Positions 1-6,634 of a stretch of DNA of 11,696 nucleotides are shown here, one piece after another. Within the stretch, counting starts at the first letter, position 1. Every line of letters starts with the position of its first letter. The notes below the pieces were generated by a model. It searched no databases. It saw only the letters and a program-made list of their open reading frames with translations, and was not told the DNA's origin. The translations under genes and the position numbers were made by a program. The stretch comes from Minisyncoccota bacterium (GTDB lineage: Bacteria; Patescibacteria; Paceibacteria; UBA9973), in the NCBI GenBank assembly GCA_028696935.1, contig JAQVGE010000017.1:1-11696 (forward strand). Reading direction: 5' to 3'.

Positions 1-407
1 GTAATATTCGTGAGCTTGAAGGTAGTCTAAATACTGTTGTCTGTCAGTCTCAATTAAAAAACAAAAATCTCTCTCTGTTAGAGGTCAAAACATTAATTAA
101 AAACAATATAAAACCTAAAAAAACAGTAGCTATAAAAGATGTAGTTAGGGTAATAGCTTCACATTATGGAATAGAGGAGGATGTAATATACGAAAAAACA
201 AGACGAAGAGAAATTGTTAGGGCTCGTCAAGTAGCAATGTATATTTTAAGAGAAGATTTTAATATTTCTTACCCTTTAATTGGTAGTAAAATGGGAGGTA
301 GGGATCACACAACTGTTATTCACTCTCATTTAAAAATTAAAGATGATTTAAAAACAGACCCATCCTTACTACAAGAGATAGAAAAAATTAGAATTATGTT
401 TAAATAG
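1..407 (+). CDS. dnaA: Chromosomal replication initiator DnaA, C-terminal part (5' end outside window)
   Basis: Partial gene: 134 complete codons from position 3 to the TAG at 405-407. DnaA binds DnaA boxes at the origin and opens the duplex. The visible part begins in the lid of the AAA+ domain with NIRELEG (residues 1-7 of the visible part), which carries the sensor-2 arginine. The DNA-binding domain IV follows. In it, ARQVAMYI (74-81) corresponds to the E. coli RQMAM helix and GGRDHTTVIHS (98-108) is the DnaA signature whose Arg, Asp, His and Thr residues read the DnaA box. All expected recognition residues are present, so the protein looks functional. It lies directly upstream of a probable origin and dnaN, the classic dnaA-oriC-dnaN order. 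The identity is certain; only the upstream extent is unknown. Confidence 0.97.
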   Translation, partial: NIRELEGSLNTVVCQSQLKNKNLSLLEVKTLIKNNIKPKKTVAIKDVVRVIASHYGIEEDVIYEKTRRREIVRARQVAMYILREDFNISYPLIGSKMGGRDHTTVIHSHLKIKDDLKTDPSLLQEIEKIRIMFK

Positions 408-642
408 TTTATTAACATATAGGTGTTTATAAATATGTTAATAGTAAAAAAATAATTGTTAATAAAAAATCTTTTATTTTTAAAAAAATAATTATTAACA
501 AAATACTTAATGTTTAACTTTTTAAAAAATAGAAAAAATCTATATAAAATAAAGTTTAAAAAGAAATACACATATTAACAGTTTTAATACTAATAATAAA
601 TTATATAAAGATAAATATTATAAATTAGAAATATATAAAATT
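408..642. other. Probable replication origin (oriC) in the dnaA-dnaN gap
   Basis: This 235-bp gap is extremely AT-rich and non-coding. It holds four exact matches to TTATNAACA: 409-417 (+), 424-432 (-), 457-465 (-) and 492-500 (+). Two further copies, 436-444 (-) and 572-580 (+), differ only at the first base. These resemble the DnaA box TTATNCACA with A instead of C at position 6. The 409 and 436 copies lie within an 11-bp perfect inverted repeat (410-420 and 433-443, 12-bp spacer). The stretch from about 465 to 560 is nearly pure A/T and would suit a DNA-unwinding element. The dnaN promoter must also lie here, but I cannot pick a convincing one. The origin call rests on location plus the motif cluster; function is inferred. 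Confidence 0.72.
410..443. repeat. Perfect 11-bp inverted repeat enclosing DnaA-box-like sites
   Basis: TATTAACATAT (410-420) and ATATGTTAATA (433-443) are exact reverse complements separated by 12 bp. The arms coincide with two of the DnaA-box-like nonamers (409-417 and 436-444), and a third nonamer (424-432) fills the spacer. The arrangement suits paired protein binding to DNA better than a terminator, because there is no G/C-rich stem or following T run. It starts only 3 bp after the dnaA stop codon. Confidence 0.7.
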
Positions 643-1740
643 ATGAAAATAGAATGTCTCCTAGAAAAAATAAAAGAAGCTTTGATGGTTGTAGAAAAAG
701 TAGTTGGTAAAAATTTAACACTACCTGTTTTAGAATCTATTTTATTTATTGCTAAAGATAAAAAATTAACATTAAGGGCAACTAATTTAAGTATTGGTGT
801 GGAGGTTAGTTTAAATGCTAATATTGAAAAAGAGGGAATTATTGCAATTAAAGGTAATATTTTGTCATCTTTATTTTCCATTATTCAAAATGATACTAAG
901 GTTTATTTAGAAAAAATTGGCGATAATTTACAAATAAAAACTAAAACCAATAATATTTTATTAAAAAGTATTCAACATGAAGACTTTCCAACAATTCCAG
1001 TTATTAAAGGAGAAGAAATTGTTATAAATTCAAGTAAATTTATTGAAGGATTAAAATCTGTTTATTATAGTGCTTCTGTTTCTGAAATAAAACCAGAAAT
1101 AGGAAGCGTTTATGTTTATGGAGAAGATTCAAATTTAATTTTTGTATCAACTGACTCTTTTAGATTAGCAGAGAAAAAAATAAAATTAAAACAAAACTAT
1201 TCGTTTGATGGAGTTTTAATTCCATTTAAAAATGTGGTTGAAATAATAAAAATATTTGAAGGTTATGAGGGTGATTTAAAAATAACACTTCAAAAAAACC
1301 AAATCTCAATTTCTAATTCTAATATTTATCTAACTTCAAGAATTGTTGATGGAATATTCCCTGATTATAAACAAATAATACCCAAGGAAACAAAAACAGA
1401 AGCTGTTGTTTTAAAACAAGAACTTTTGTCGTCTTTAAAAATATCAAACATTTTTTCTGATAAGTTTAATCAAATAAATATATTAATTAACCCAAAACAA
1501 AAAATCTTTAAAATAAAATCAAAAAACATAGATATTGGAGAAAATGATGCAATTTTAGCCGGGGCACTCACAGGTGATGATATTTCAGTTAATTTCAATT
1601 ATAAATATATAATAGATTGTTTTCAGTCTATTACAACCGATAGTATTAGTCTTAGTTTAAGTGGTGATAATAAAGCAATGGTTGTTAGAGCGGTAGGAGA
1701 TCCAACTTTTATGTATTTAGTAATGCCAATGAATAGATAA
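643..1740 (+). CDS. dnaN: DNA polymerase III beta sliding clamp
   Basis: The 365-residue product has the usual beta-clamp length and forms a ring of two subunits that tethers the replicative polymerase to DNA. The start MKIECLLEKI matches the family's N-terminus. The middle contains DSFRLAEKKI, the typical T/D-x-x-R-L-A signature of clamp domain 2. The end, YLVMPMNR, is the conserved C-terminus (usually YLIMPM followed by a basic residue or two), which lies next to the partner-binding pocket. Three repeated clamp domains of about 120 residues each fit the length. The upstream sequence ATATAAAATT has no Shine-Dalgarno motif. The gene sits just after the probable origin and 11 bp before a small DciA-like gene, with which it is probably co-transcribed. 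Confidence 0.97.
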   Translation: MKIECLLEKIKEALMVVEKVVGKNLTLPVLESILFIAKDKKLTLRATNLSIGVEVSLNANIEKEGIIAIKGNILSSLFSIIQNDTKVYLEKIGDNLQIKTKTNNILLKSIQHEDFPTIPVIKGEEIVINSSKFIEGLKSVYYSASVSEIKPEIGSVYVYGEDSNLIFVSTDSFRLAEKKIKLKQNYSFDGVLIPFKNVVEIIKIFEGYEGDLKITLQKNQISISNSNIYLTSRIVDGIFPDYKQIIPKETKTEAVVLKQELLSSLKISNIFSDKFNQINILINPKQKIFKIKSKNIDIGENDAILAGALTGDDISVNFNYKYIIDCFQSITTDSISLSLSGDNKAMVVRAVGDPTFMYLVMPMNR

Positions 1741-1751
1741 TTTTAAAAGAA

Positions 1752-2015
1752 ATGGATTATGAACAAATATCAGGTTTTTTAGAAAAGTTCAAAAAAGTAC
1801 TTTTTCAAAAAGAAGAAGTTTATGAAATAATTTCTGATACCATTTTTCAACAAACAAAAATCTTAATCAAGAAAGATTTAATTAAAATAAGAAATAATTT
1901 TATTTATATAGAATGTAGTCCTATTTTAAAAAACGAAATTTTAATTTATAAAAGTAAAATTTTATTATCTTTAAAAAACAAAACACCCAATAATCTATTT
2001 ATAGATATTAAGTAG
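1752..2015 (+). CDS. Small DciA/DUF721-like protein
   Basis: The 87-residue basic protein starts 11 bp after the dnaN stop, so it is very likely in the same operon. Its second half has the pattern seen in DUF721/DciA N-terminal KH-like folds: a strand (NNFIYIECSPI), then an N/EL-containing helix (LKNEILIYKSKILLSL), then a final strand ending in IDIK. DciA is the ancestral bacterial loader or helper of the DnaB helicase and is commonly encoded near dnaA/dnaN. The protein is shorter than proteobacterial DciA and lacks the disordered C-terminal tail, as in other minimal versions. There is no Shine-Dalgarno (TTTTAAAAGAA precedes ATG). It ends 10 bp from the convergent PBP gene. The family assignment is from pattern and context only; the coding status is much surer than the function. 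Confidence 0.6.
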   Translation: MDYEQISGFLEKFKKVLFQKEEVYEIISDTIFQQTKILIKKDLIKIRNNFIYIECSPILKNEILIYKSKILLSLKNKTPNNLFIDIK

Positions 2016-2025
2016 TTTTTAAAAA

Positions 2026-4530
2026 TTAATTTATATCAACAAAAAGTTTTCTTTCTGTTTCTCCTATATTTCCAAAAACATCATAGCCGATTATGTAGAT
2101 GGTGTTTTCTTTTGATATGTTAGCAATGTTTGCTGGTGTAAGTGTTGTTTGGAAAGGGTATGATTTTAAGGATGTTAAATAAGTATTATTTACAAAAATA
2201 TCTATTTTTTTAATAAGATTTGTATTTTTTGAGTTTATAGTAAAAATGATTTCTTCATTTTTACTATAATATTCATTTGTAATTCCATTTACTTCAAAAA
2301 TAGGTTTAGATTCTATTGTGTGAACATCATCATATTCTGTTGGTATGTTAAATTCACTAGTATTAGTATATCTATATTTATTTAAGTTCCACCAATTTAA
2401 AACTCCATATTCCCAGTTGTTGTATTGAGGGTCTTTTATTTTTTCTGGTTTAGGCCCAAGTGGGTTATTTTTATCTATCCAATATAAGATATTGTGAACA
2501 TTAGTTATTGGTATTTCTTCGATAGTTTCTTTTGGGGTATATTCAGTCGCAAGCTTTCCAGAAATTTTATCTATTTTAAAAGTTTCACCACCCAACCAAA
2601 AACCACGAATAACTGGAGGTAAACTGTTGTCTATTGGTTCTGGTTTTTCAAATGTTTCTATTGGTTTATTTTTTAAAGCTTCAGCCATAATAGAATTCCA
2701 AGTAGGTCCCGCCATCGCTGAACCACCTTTTTTCATTGGAGTGTTGTCGTTATTACCAACCCAAACACCAACAGCCACAGATGGGGTATATCCAATTGTC
2801 CATGCATCTTTATTGTTGTTTGTTGTACCTGTTTTAACTGCCACTTCACGACCGGGAATCTTTAAAATAGAATTTGCTCCAAAGGTGGGTGTTCTGGCTA
2901 TATTGTCAGAAAGAATGCTCGACAAGTTTCTTGTAATATTAGAATCAATTACTTGGTAAGGATTATTTGTTGCTTCTTCTAAAACTTCCCCTTTACTATT
3001 TTTAATAGAAAGAATACTTTGATAAGGGTTTCTAATTCCATCATTAGCAAAAACACTATAAACTGAAGTCATATCCAAAAGGCTAGTTTCTCCACCTCCA
3101 ATTACCAAAGATAAACCATACCGGTCAGGATCATTTAAGGATGTTATTCCAAGGTCGTGAGCCATCTTAATAGAGTCTTTAACTCCAACCAAATATAAAA
3201 GCTTAACAGCCACAACGTTAATAGATTGAGCAAGAGCGTTTCTTAGAGTTAGTGGCCCCCTAAAAGCATCATCATAATTTGATGGCATATAACAAGTTGC
3301 TGTAGGGCTACTAGGAAGAGGGTTGCCTGTAGGTCCACAAGAACTATTAAACTCAGTAGCTACATCAAAAAGTGTTGTTTGGTCTGTGTAACCCTTTCTA
3401 AAAGCTTCTGCATAAACTATAGGTTTAAACGATGATCCTGGTTGACGAAGGGCAGTTGTTACATTAAAGTTTCCATCAATTGTCTTATCAAAATAGTCTC
3501 TAGAACCAACCATTGAAAGGATGTGCCCGTTTTTAGGGTCAATTACAACTGCGGCAGCATTACTACCGTTATAATTTTTTTCATTTTCTTTTGATTTTTC
3601 AAAAATTATTTCTTCGGCCTTTTTTTGTAATTCATAATCAAGGGTTGTGATAACCTCTAATCCTCCTTCTTCTAAAATTTTTGTGCCATATTTTTTTTCT
3701 AAATAATCTTTAACAAAAAAGACAAAATGAGGGGCAGCTATTTTTGTTGGTTGTTCAGGTAGAAATTCAACTTTTTCTTCTAAAGCAGCATCATATTCTT
3801 CTTTTGTAATGAAATTTATTTCATACATTCTTTTTAAAACTAAATTTTTTCTAGCCTCTAATTTATCTTTGTTTTTTCCGTAAGGTGAATAATAGGTTGG
3901 AGCATTAGGTATTGCTGCTAAGTAAGCGGCCTCAGTAAGGCTTAATTCTAATGGTTCTTTACCAAAAAACATTTTACTTGCTTCTTTTATTCCATAAACA
4001 CTTCCCCCATAAGGAGCTTCGTTTAAGTAAAGAGCTAAAATCTCTTCCTTTTCCATAACTTTCTCTAGTTTTATTGAAAGAATCCACTCTTTAATTTTTC
4101 TAGACAAGGAACGCTCTTTAGTCAAAAGTGTGTTTTTTATTAATTGTTGAGTTATTGTTGAGCCACCCTGGACTCGTCTACCAGTTAATTTAGCCCAAAC
4201 AGTTGCTCTAAAAATAGAACTTATTCTAATGCCTTTATGTTGCCAAAAAGAAGAATCCTCTATTGCTACCGCTGCATTCAAGATATTTGTTCCCATTTCT
4301 TCGTAAGGGATAAGGGTTCTTTTGATGTCTTGGTGAACATCATAAAGAAGAAATTCTCCAGTGCTATCATAAATTTTTGTTGAACTTTGAATTTTTCTTT
4401 GATCAAAAGATTTAAAATCAGGTAGTCTTAAGGTGCTAATCCAAACAACAACAGAACCAGTAATAATTAAACCAAAAGCAATGAAACCCAAAATTAAATT
4501 TTTTATTAAATGTTTTCTTTTTTTTGTCAT
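2026..4530 (-). CDS. Bifunctional class A penicillin-binding protein (PBP1A-type transglycosylase/transpeptidase)
   Basis: The 834-residue membrane-anchored enzyme polymerises and cross-links peptidoglycan. A basic N-terminus precedes one transmembrane helix (about residues 11-33). The GT51 glycosyltransferase domain shows EDSSFWQHKG (91-100, catalytic Glu91), GGSTITQQLIKN (122-133) and KEEILALYLNEAPYGG (161-176). The transpeptidase domain has all three catalytic motifs: SSFK (366-369, nucleophile Ser366), SIN (436-438) and KTGT (566-569). A C-terminal extension (about 640-834) ends in an apparent Ig-like beta domain. Two cysteines (398 and 413) lie in an insertion between the SxxK and SxN motifs and could form a disulfide outside the cell. 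The start at 4530 has an extended -10 about 20 bp upstream and no Shine-Dalgarno. It is monocistronic, divergent from tyrS. Confidence 0.95.
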   Translation of the reverse strand: MTKKRKHLIKNLILGFIAFGLIITGSVVVWISTLRLPDFKSFDQRKIQSSTKIYDSTGEFLLYDVHQDIKRTLIPYEEMGTNILNAAVAIEDSSFWQHKGIRISSIFRATVWAKLTGRRVQGGSTITQQLIKNTLLTKERSLSRKIKEWILSIKLEKVMEKEEILALYLNEAPYGGSVYGIKEASKMFFGKEPLELSLTEAAYLAAIPNAPTYYSPYGKNKDKLEARKNLVLKRMYEINFITKEEYDAALEEKVEFLPEQPTKIAAPHFVFFVKDYLEKKYGTKILEEGGLEVITTLDYELQKKAEEIIFEKSKENEKNYNGSNAAAVVIDPKNGHILSMVGSRDYFDKTIDGNFNVTTALRQPGSSFKPIVYAEAFRKGYTDQTTLFDVATEFNSSCGPTGNPLPSSPTATCYMPSNYDDAFRGPLTLRNALAQSINVVAVKLLYLVGVKDSIKMAHDLGITSLNDPDRYGLSLVIGGGETSLLDMTSVYSVFANDGIRNPYQSILSIKNSKGEVLEEATNNPYQVIDSNITRNLSSILSDNIARTPTFGANSILKIPGREVAVKTGTTNNNKDAWTIGYTPSVAVGVWVGNNDNTPMKKGGSAMAGPTWNSIMAEALKNKPIETFEKPEPIDNSLPPVIRGFWLGGETFKIDKISGKLATEYTPKETIEEIPITNVHNILYWIDKNNPLGPKPEKIKDPQYNNWEYGVLNWWNLNKYRYTNTSEFNIPTEYDDVHTIESKPIFEVNGITNEYYSKNEEIIFTINSKNTNLIKKIDIFVNNTYLTSLKSYPFQTTLTPANIANISKENTIYIIGYDVFGNIGETERKLFVDIN

Positions 4531-4546
4531 AATGATTTATTTATAT

Positions 4547-4555
4547 ATAATAGCA
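4547..4555 (-). promoter_or_regulatory. Extended -10 promoter of the PBP gene
   Basis: On the minus strand TGC is followed by TATTAT (the hexamer is at 4547-4552). No good -35 is seen, which fits an extended -10 promoter. Transcription would start near 4540, leaving a leader of only about 10 nt before the ATG at 4530. It faces away from the tyrS promoter within the same 75-bp gap. Confidence 0.5.
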
Positions 4556-4570
4556 TATTAAAATTATTTG

Positions 4571-4599
4571 CGGACAAAAGTAGATAATTGTGTTAAAAT
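4571..4599 (+). promoter_or_regulatory. tyrS promoter giving a leaderless mRNA
   Basis: The weak -35 CGGACA (4571-4576, four of six matches to TTGACA) is followed by a 17-bp spacer ending in TGT and the -10 TAAAAT (4594-4599). The hexamer ends 6 bp before the ATG at 4606, so the predicted transcription start is on or next to the start codon. No other promoter-like element or Shine-Dalgarno fits in the gap. Confidence 0.55.
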
Positions 4600-4605
4600 A
4601 CCCCC

Positions 4606-5787
4606 ATGAAACAAGAATTAAGTAACGAGCTTCTAAGTAGAGGGGTTTCTAGCATATACCCATCTTTTGATTTTGTAAAATCTAAAATAGATAAAGGAGA
4701 AAAAGTAACTATCTATTTAGGAGTTGACCCAACAGGCCCCACTCTACATCTTGGTCATGCAATACCATTAAAAAAATTATCAGAATTTCAAAAACTAGGC
4801 CATAAAATTATCTTATTGATGGGTGATTTTACTGCAATGATTGGTGACCCCACCGATAAAAGTGCTACCCGTAAACAATTAACACACAAAGAAGTATTAA
4901 ACAACCTAAAAAACTACAAAAAACAAGCAGGTAAACTAATTTCTTTTTCTGGTAAAAACAAAGCTGTAATTAAATTTAATTCCAAATGGTTGGGAAAAAT
5001 GAGCTTCGCTGAAGTTTTAAGTTTGGCTTCTCATATGACGGTTCAGCAAATGCTTGAAAGAGATATGTTTAAAAAAAGAGAAGAAGAAGGAAAACCAATT
5101 TATCTCCACGAATTTTTGTATCCACTAATGCAAGGTTATGACTCTGTTGCTATGGATGTCGATGGAGAAATAGGAGGTAATGACCAAACCTTTAATATGC
5201 TTTGTGGCCGAGATTTAATGAAGGGTTTAAAAAACAAAGAGAAGTTTGTTATTACCATGAAGCTGCTTGAAGATAATTCGGGTAAAAAAATGGGTAAAAC
5301 AGAAGGCAATATGGTTTCTCTGTCAGATAGTCCAAAAGAAATGTATGGCAAAATTATGAGTTGGACAGACAGCCTTATTATTCCTGGTTTTGAATTGTGT
5401 ACTTTTGTTGAAAAAAAAGAGATAGAAGAAATAGTTAAAAGTTTAGCAAAAGGATTAAATCCAAGGGATTTAAAAATGAGATTAGCCCAAGAGGTTGTTA
5501 AAATTTATCACGGAGAATTAAAAGCAAAAGAAGCTGAGCAAAATTTTATAAAAACTTTTCAAAAAAACGAAATACCTAATAGTCTTGAAGAAATAAAAGG
5601 AAAGGGTAGTTTAGCAATGGTTTTGTTGGTTTCTAAAAAAATAAAATCTATGAGTGAGTGGAGACGTCTAGTTGATGGGGGGGCGATAACAGCTATGGAA
5701 ACTGGTGAGAAAATTAAAAAATATGATTTTTTAGCTAAACCTGGAGTTTATAAAATTGGTAAAAAAAGATTTGTTAAAATAATTTAA
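4606..5787 (+). CDS. tyrS: Tyrosyl-tRNA synthetase
   Basis: The 393-residue class I aminoacyl-tRNA synthetase charges tRNA-Tyr with tyrosine in the cytoplasm. The HIGH motif is HLGH (48-51), within YLGVDPTGPTLHLGH. The tyrosine and adenylate pocket shows QGYDS (176-180) and GGNDQTFN (190-197). The KMSKS loop appears as KMGKT (228-232), a slightly unusual variant that keeps both lysines. The overall sequence is closer to the TyrZ-like branch (IGDPTDKSATR, RFNS/KFNSKWLGK-type segments) than to the E. coli/Bacillus TyrS branch. An S4 RNA-binding domain occupies about 333-393 (RRLVDGGAITAM). There is no T-box leader. The start codon lies directly after a -10 element, suggesting a leaderless transcript. 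The gene ends at a strong hairpin terminator. Confidence 0.97.
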   Translation: MKQELSNELLSRGVSSIYPSFDFVKSKIDKGEKVTIYLGVDPTGPTLHLGHAIPLKKLSEFQKLGHKIILLMGDFTAMIGDPTDKSATRKQLTHKEVLNNLKNYKKQAGKLISFSGKNKAVIKFNSKWLGKMSFAEVLSLASHMTVQQMLERDMFKKREEEGKPIYLHEFLYPLMQGYDSVAMDVDGEIGGNDQTFNMLCGRDLMKGLKNKEKFVITMKLLEDNSGKKMGKTEGNMVSLSDSPKEMYGKIMSWTDSLIIPGFELCTFVEKKEIEEIVKSLAKGLNPRDLKMRLAQEVVKIYHGELKAKEAEQNFIKTFQKNEIPNSLEEIKGKGSLAMVLLVSKKIKSMSEWRRLVDGGAITAMETGEKIKKYDFLAKPGVYKIGKKRFVKII

Positions 5788-5789
5788 AT

Positions 5790-5818
5790 AAAAAACTCTC
5801 CATACAGGAGAGTTTTTT
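5790..5818. terminator. Bidirectional intrinsic terminator between tyrS and the acidic-protein gene
   Basis: AAAAAACTCTCC (5790-5801), a 5-nt loop, then GGAGAGTTTTTT (5807-5818). The stem is perfect, and a run of T follows it on either strand, so it can end both tyrS (plus) and the acidic-protein transcript (minus, stop codon at 5820). Confidence 0.9.
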
Positions 5819-5819
5819 A

Positions 5820-5981
5820 TTATTCTTCTAGATCATCATCACCATCAAATCCTTCTGGAACACCATCTTCTTCGTCGTCTAGAAAATCATCATCAAGAGG
5901 GCTGTCGTCTAAAAATTCTTCATCTTCGTCTTCCTCTTCTTCATCAACGACACCGTCTAATTCTTCATCAAGATAACTCAT
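5820..5981 (-). CDS. Ultra-acidic small protein of unknown function
   Basis: The 53-residue protein starts MSYLDEELDG and has 31 Asp/Glu residues, no Lys, Arg or His, and scattered hydrophobic residues (FL, PL, FL, VP, F). I do not recognise a family. Acidic tails of this type occur in nucleic-acid mimics, histone-like partner proteins and the RNA polymerase delta subunit, but nothing here points to one of these. The frame is open for 30 codons further upstream (to 6071). I chose the internal ATG at 5979-5981 because the extra N-terminus is low-complexity Asn/Leu/Ile encoded by promoter-like AT-rich DNA, and a -10 TATAAT (6006-6011) sits within it. It is flanked by its own promoter and a shared terminator, so it looks like an independently expressed gene. 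Codon choice (mixed GAT/GAC, GAA/GAG) and the lack of interruption support real coding. Confidence 0.72.
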   Translation of the reverse strand: MSYLDEELDGVVDEEEEDEDEEFLDDSPLDDDFLDDEEDGVPEGFDGDDDLEE

Positions 5982-6005
5982 GTTTATGATATAAAATAAA
6001 TTATT

Positions 6006-6011
6006 ATTATA
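6006..6011 (-). promoter_or_regulatory. -10 element for the acidic-protein gene
   Basis: The minus strand carries TATAAT at 6006-6011, 24 bp upstream of the ATG at 5981. Predicted transcription starts near 5999, for an 18-nt leader. The -35 is not clear. The surrounding 117-bp gap to ruvC is strongly AT-rich, and a perfect DnaA-box sequence lies about 60 bp upstream of the start point. Confidence 0.4.
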
Positions 6012-6059
6012 ATTTAATATTTGTAACAAAATATTATTTTCTTTGCAAGATTTTGTTTC

Positions 6060-6068
6060 TGTGGATAA
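6060..6068 (-). promoter_or_regulatory. Perfect consensus DnaA-box sequence
   Basis: TGTGGATAA on the plus strand is the exact reverse complement of TTATCCACA, the highest-affinity E. coli DnaA box. It lies in the gap between ruvC and the acidic-protein gene. I estimate roughly a 0.1-0.2 chance of one such site occurring by chance in a window of this size and composition, so its function is unproven. Confidence 0.35.
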
Positions 6069-6098
6069 CATAAATCAAAAAACCTTATAAAACAAGGA

Positions 6099-6578
6099 TT
6101 AATCAAGAAATTTTTCATGAGCAAGGCATGTCAAACCAATAGCAATTGCATCAAGCTCATCATCAGATTTAATGTTTTTATCTATCTTTATTAATTTGGG
6201 AACCATAGACATAACCATATTTTTATCTGCCTTACCATAACCTGTCACCGCAACTTTTATTTGGGGTGGGGTGTATTCAAAGGTTTTTAAACCTAAACAA
6301 GAAGCTTCATAAATAATAACCCCTCTAGCTTCAGATACACCCATGGCCGTTTTTTGGTTTGTGGTAAAGTATAGTTTTTCAATAGCTAAAACTTCAGGTT
6401 TATGTTTTTTTATGACATTTTCAACTTCTTGCCCAATCAAATAAAGTCTTTCATATAAATTTATTTTAGTCGAAGTTTTAAAACATTCTGAAAAAACTAA
6501 AGAAGAGTTTTTGTTTTTTTGCTCAACAACCGCTATTCCAACCCTTTCAAAACCTGGATCAATTGCTAATATTTTCAT
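6099..6578 (-). CDS. ruvC: Holliday-junction resolvase RuvC
   Basis: The 159-residue endonuclease cuts Holliday junctions during recombination repair. The RNase H-like fold starts MKILAIDPGFERVG with the catalytic Asp7. Glu67 lies in LAIEKLYF, and the C-terminal acidic pair is Asp140 and Asp143 in DDELDAIAIGL, so all four metal-binding residues are present. TGYGKADK (112-119) is the usual conserved loop. The frame opens seven codons earlier (6599), but RuvC proteins begin at the M-K-I-L motif and the upstream ATG adds MRTASNR with no homologous segment, so I place the start at 6578. It follows ruvB on the same strand after 56 bp and is probably co-transcribed with it. The order ruvB-ruvC without ruvA differs from the common ruvCAB operon; ruvA must be elsewhere. 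Confidence 0.95.
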   Translation of the reverse strand: MKILAIDPGFERVGIAVVEQKNKNSSLVFSECFKTSTKINLYERLYLIGQEVENVIKKHKPEVLAIEKLYFTTNQKTAMGVSEARGVIIYEASCLGLKTFEYTPPQIKVAVTGYGKADKNMVMSMVPKLIKIDKNIKSDDELDAIAIGLTCLAHEKFLD

Positions 6579-6634
6579 TCTATTAGAAGCAGTTCGCAAT
6601 CAAAATATGCGCCTGGTAGATTATTGTTTATTAA

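Noticed and set aside
326..571. Minus-strand 81-codon frame across the dnaA end and the origin gap
   Set aside because: It is Phe/Asn/Ile-rich translation of AT-rich DNA, overlapping dnaA and the DnaA-box cluster; no sign of coding.
2627..2959. Plus-strand 110-codon frame inside the PBP gene
   Set aside because: It is a shadow of the minus-strand PBP gene, whose motifs in this same stretch (KTGT, WVGNND) are real.
4531..4605. T-box riboswitch upstream of tyrS
   Set aside because: Only 75 bp separate tyrS from the divergent PBP gene, the -10 abuts the start codon, and there is no T-box sequence or terminator stem.
5982..6071. N-terminal 30-codon extension of the acidic-protein frame
   Set aside because: The encoded stretch is low-complexity Asn/Leu/Ile from promoter-like AT-rich DNA and contains the -10 TATAAT; the internal ATG at 5981 is the better start.
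6579..6599. Earlier ATG for ruvC giving seven extra residues
   Set aside because: RuvC proteins begin at the M-K-I-L-x-I-D-P-G motif, where the catalytic Asp is at position 7; the extra residues MRTASNR fit no conserved segment.
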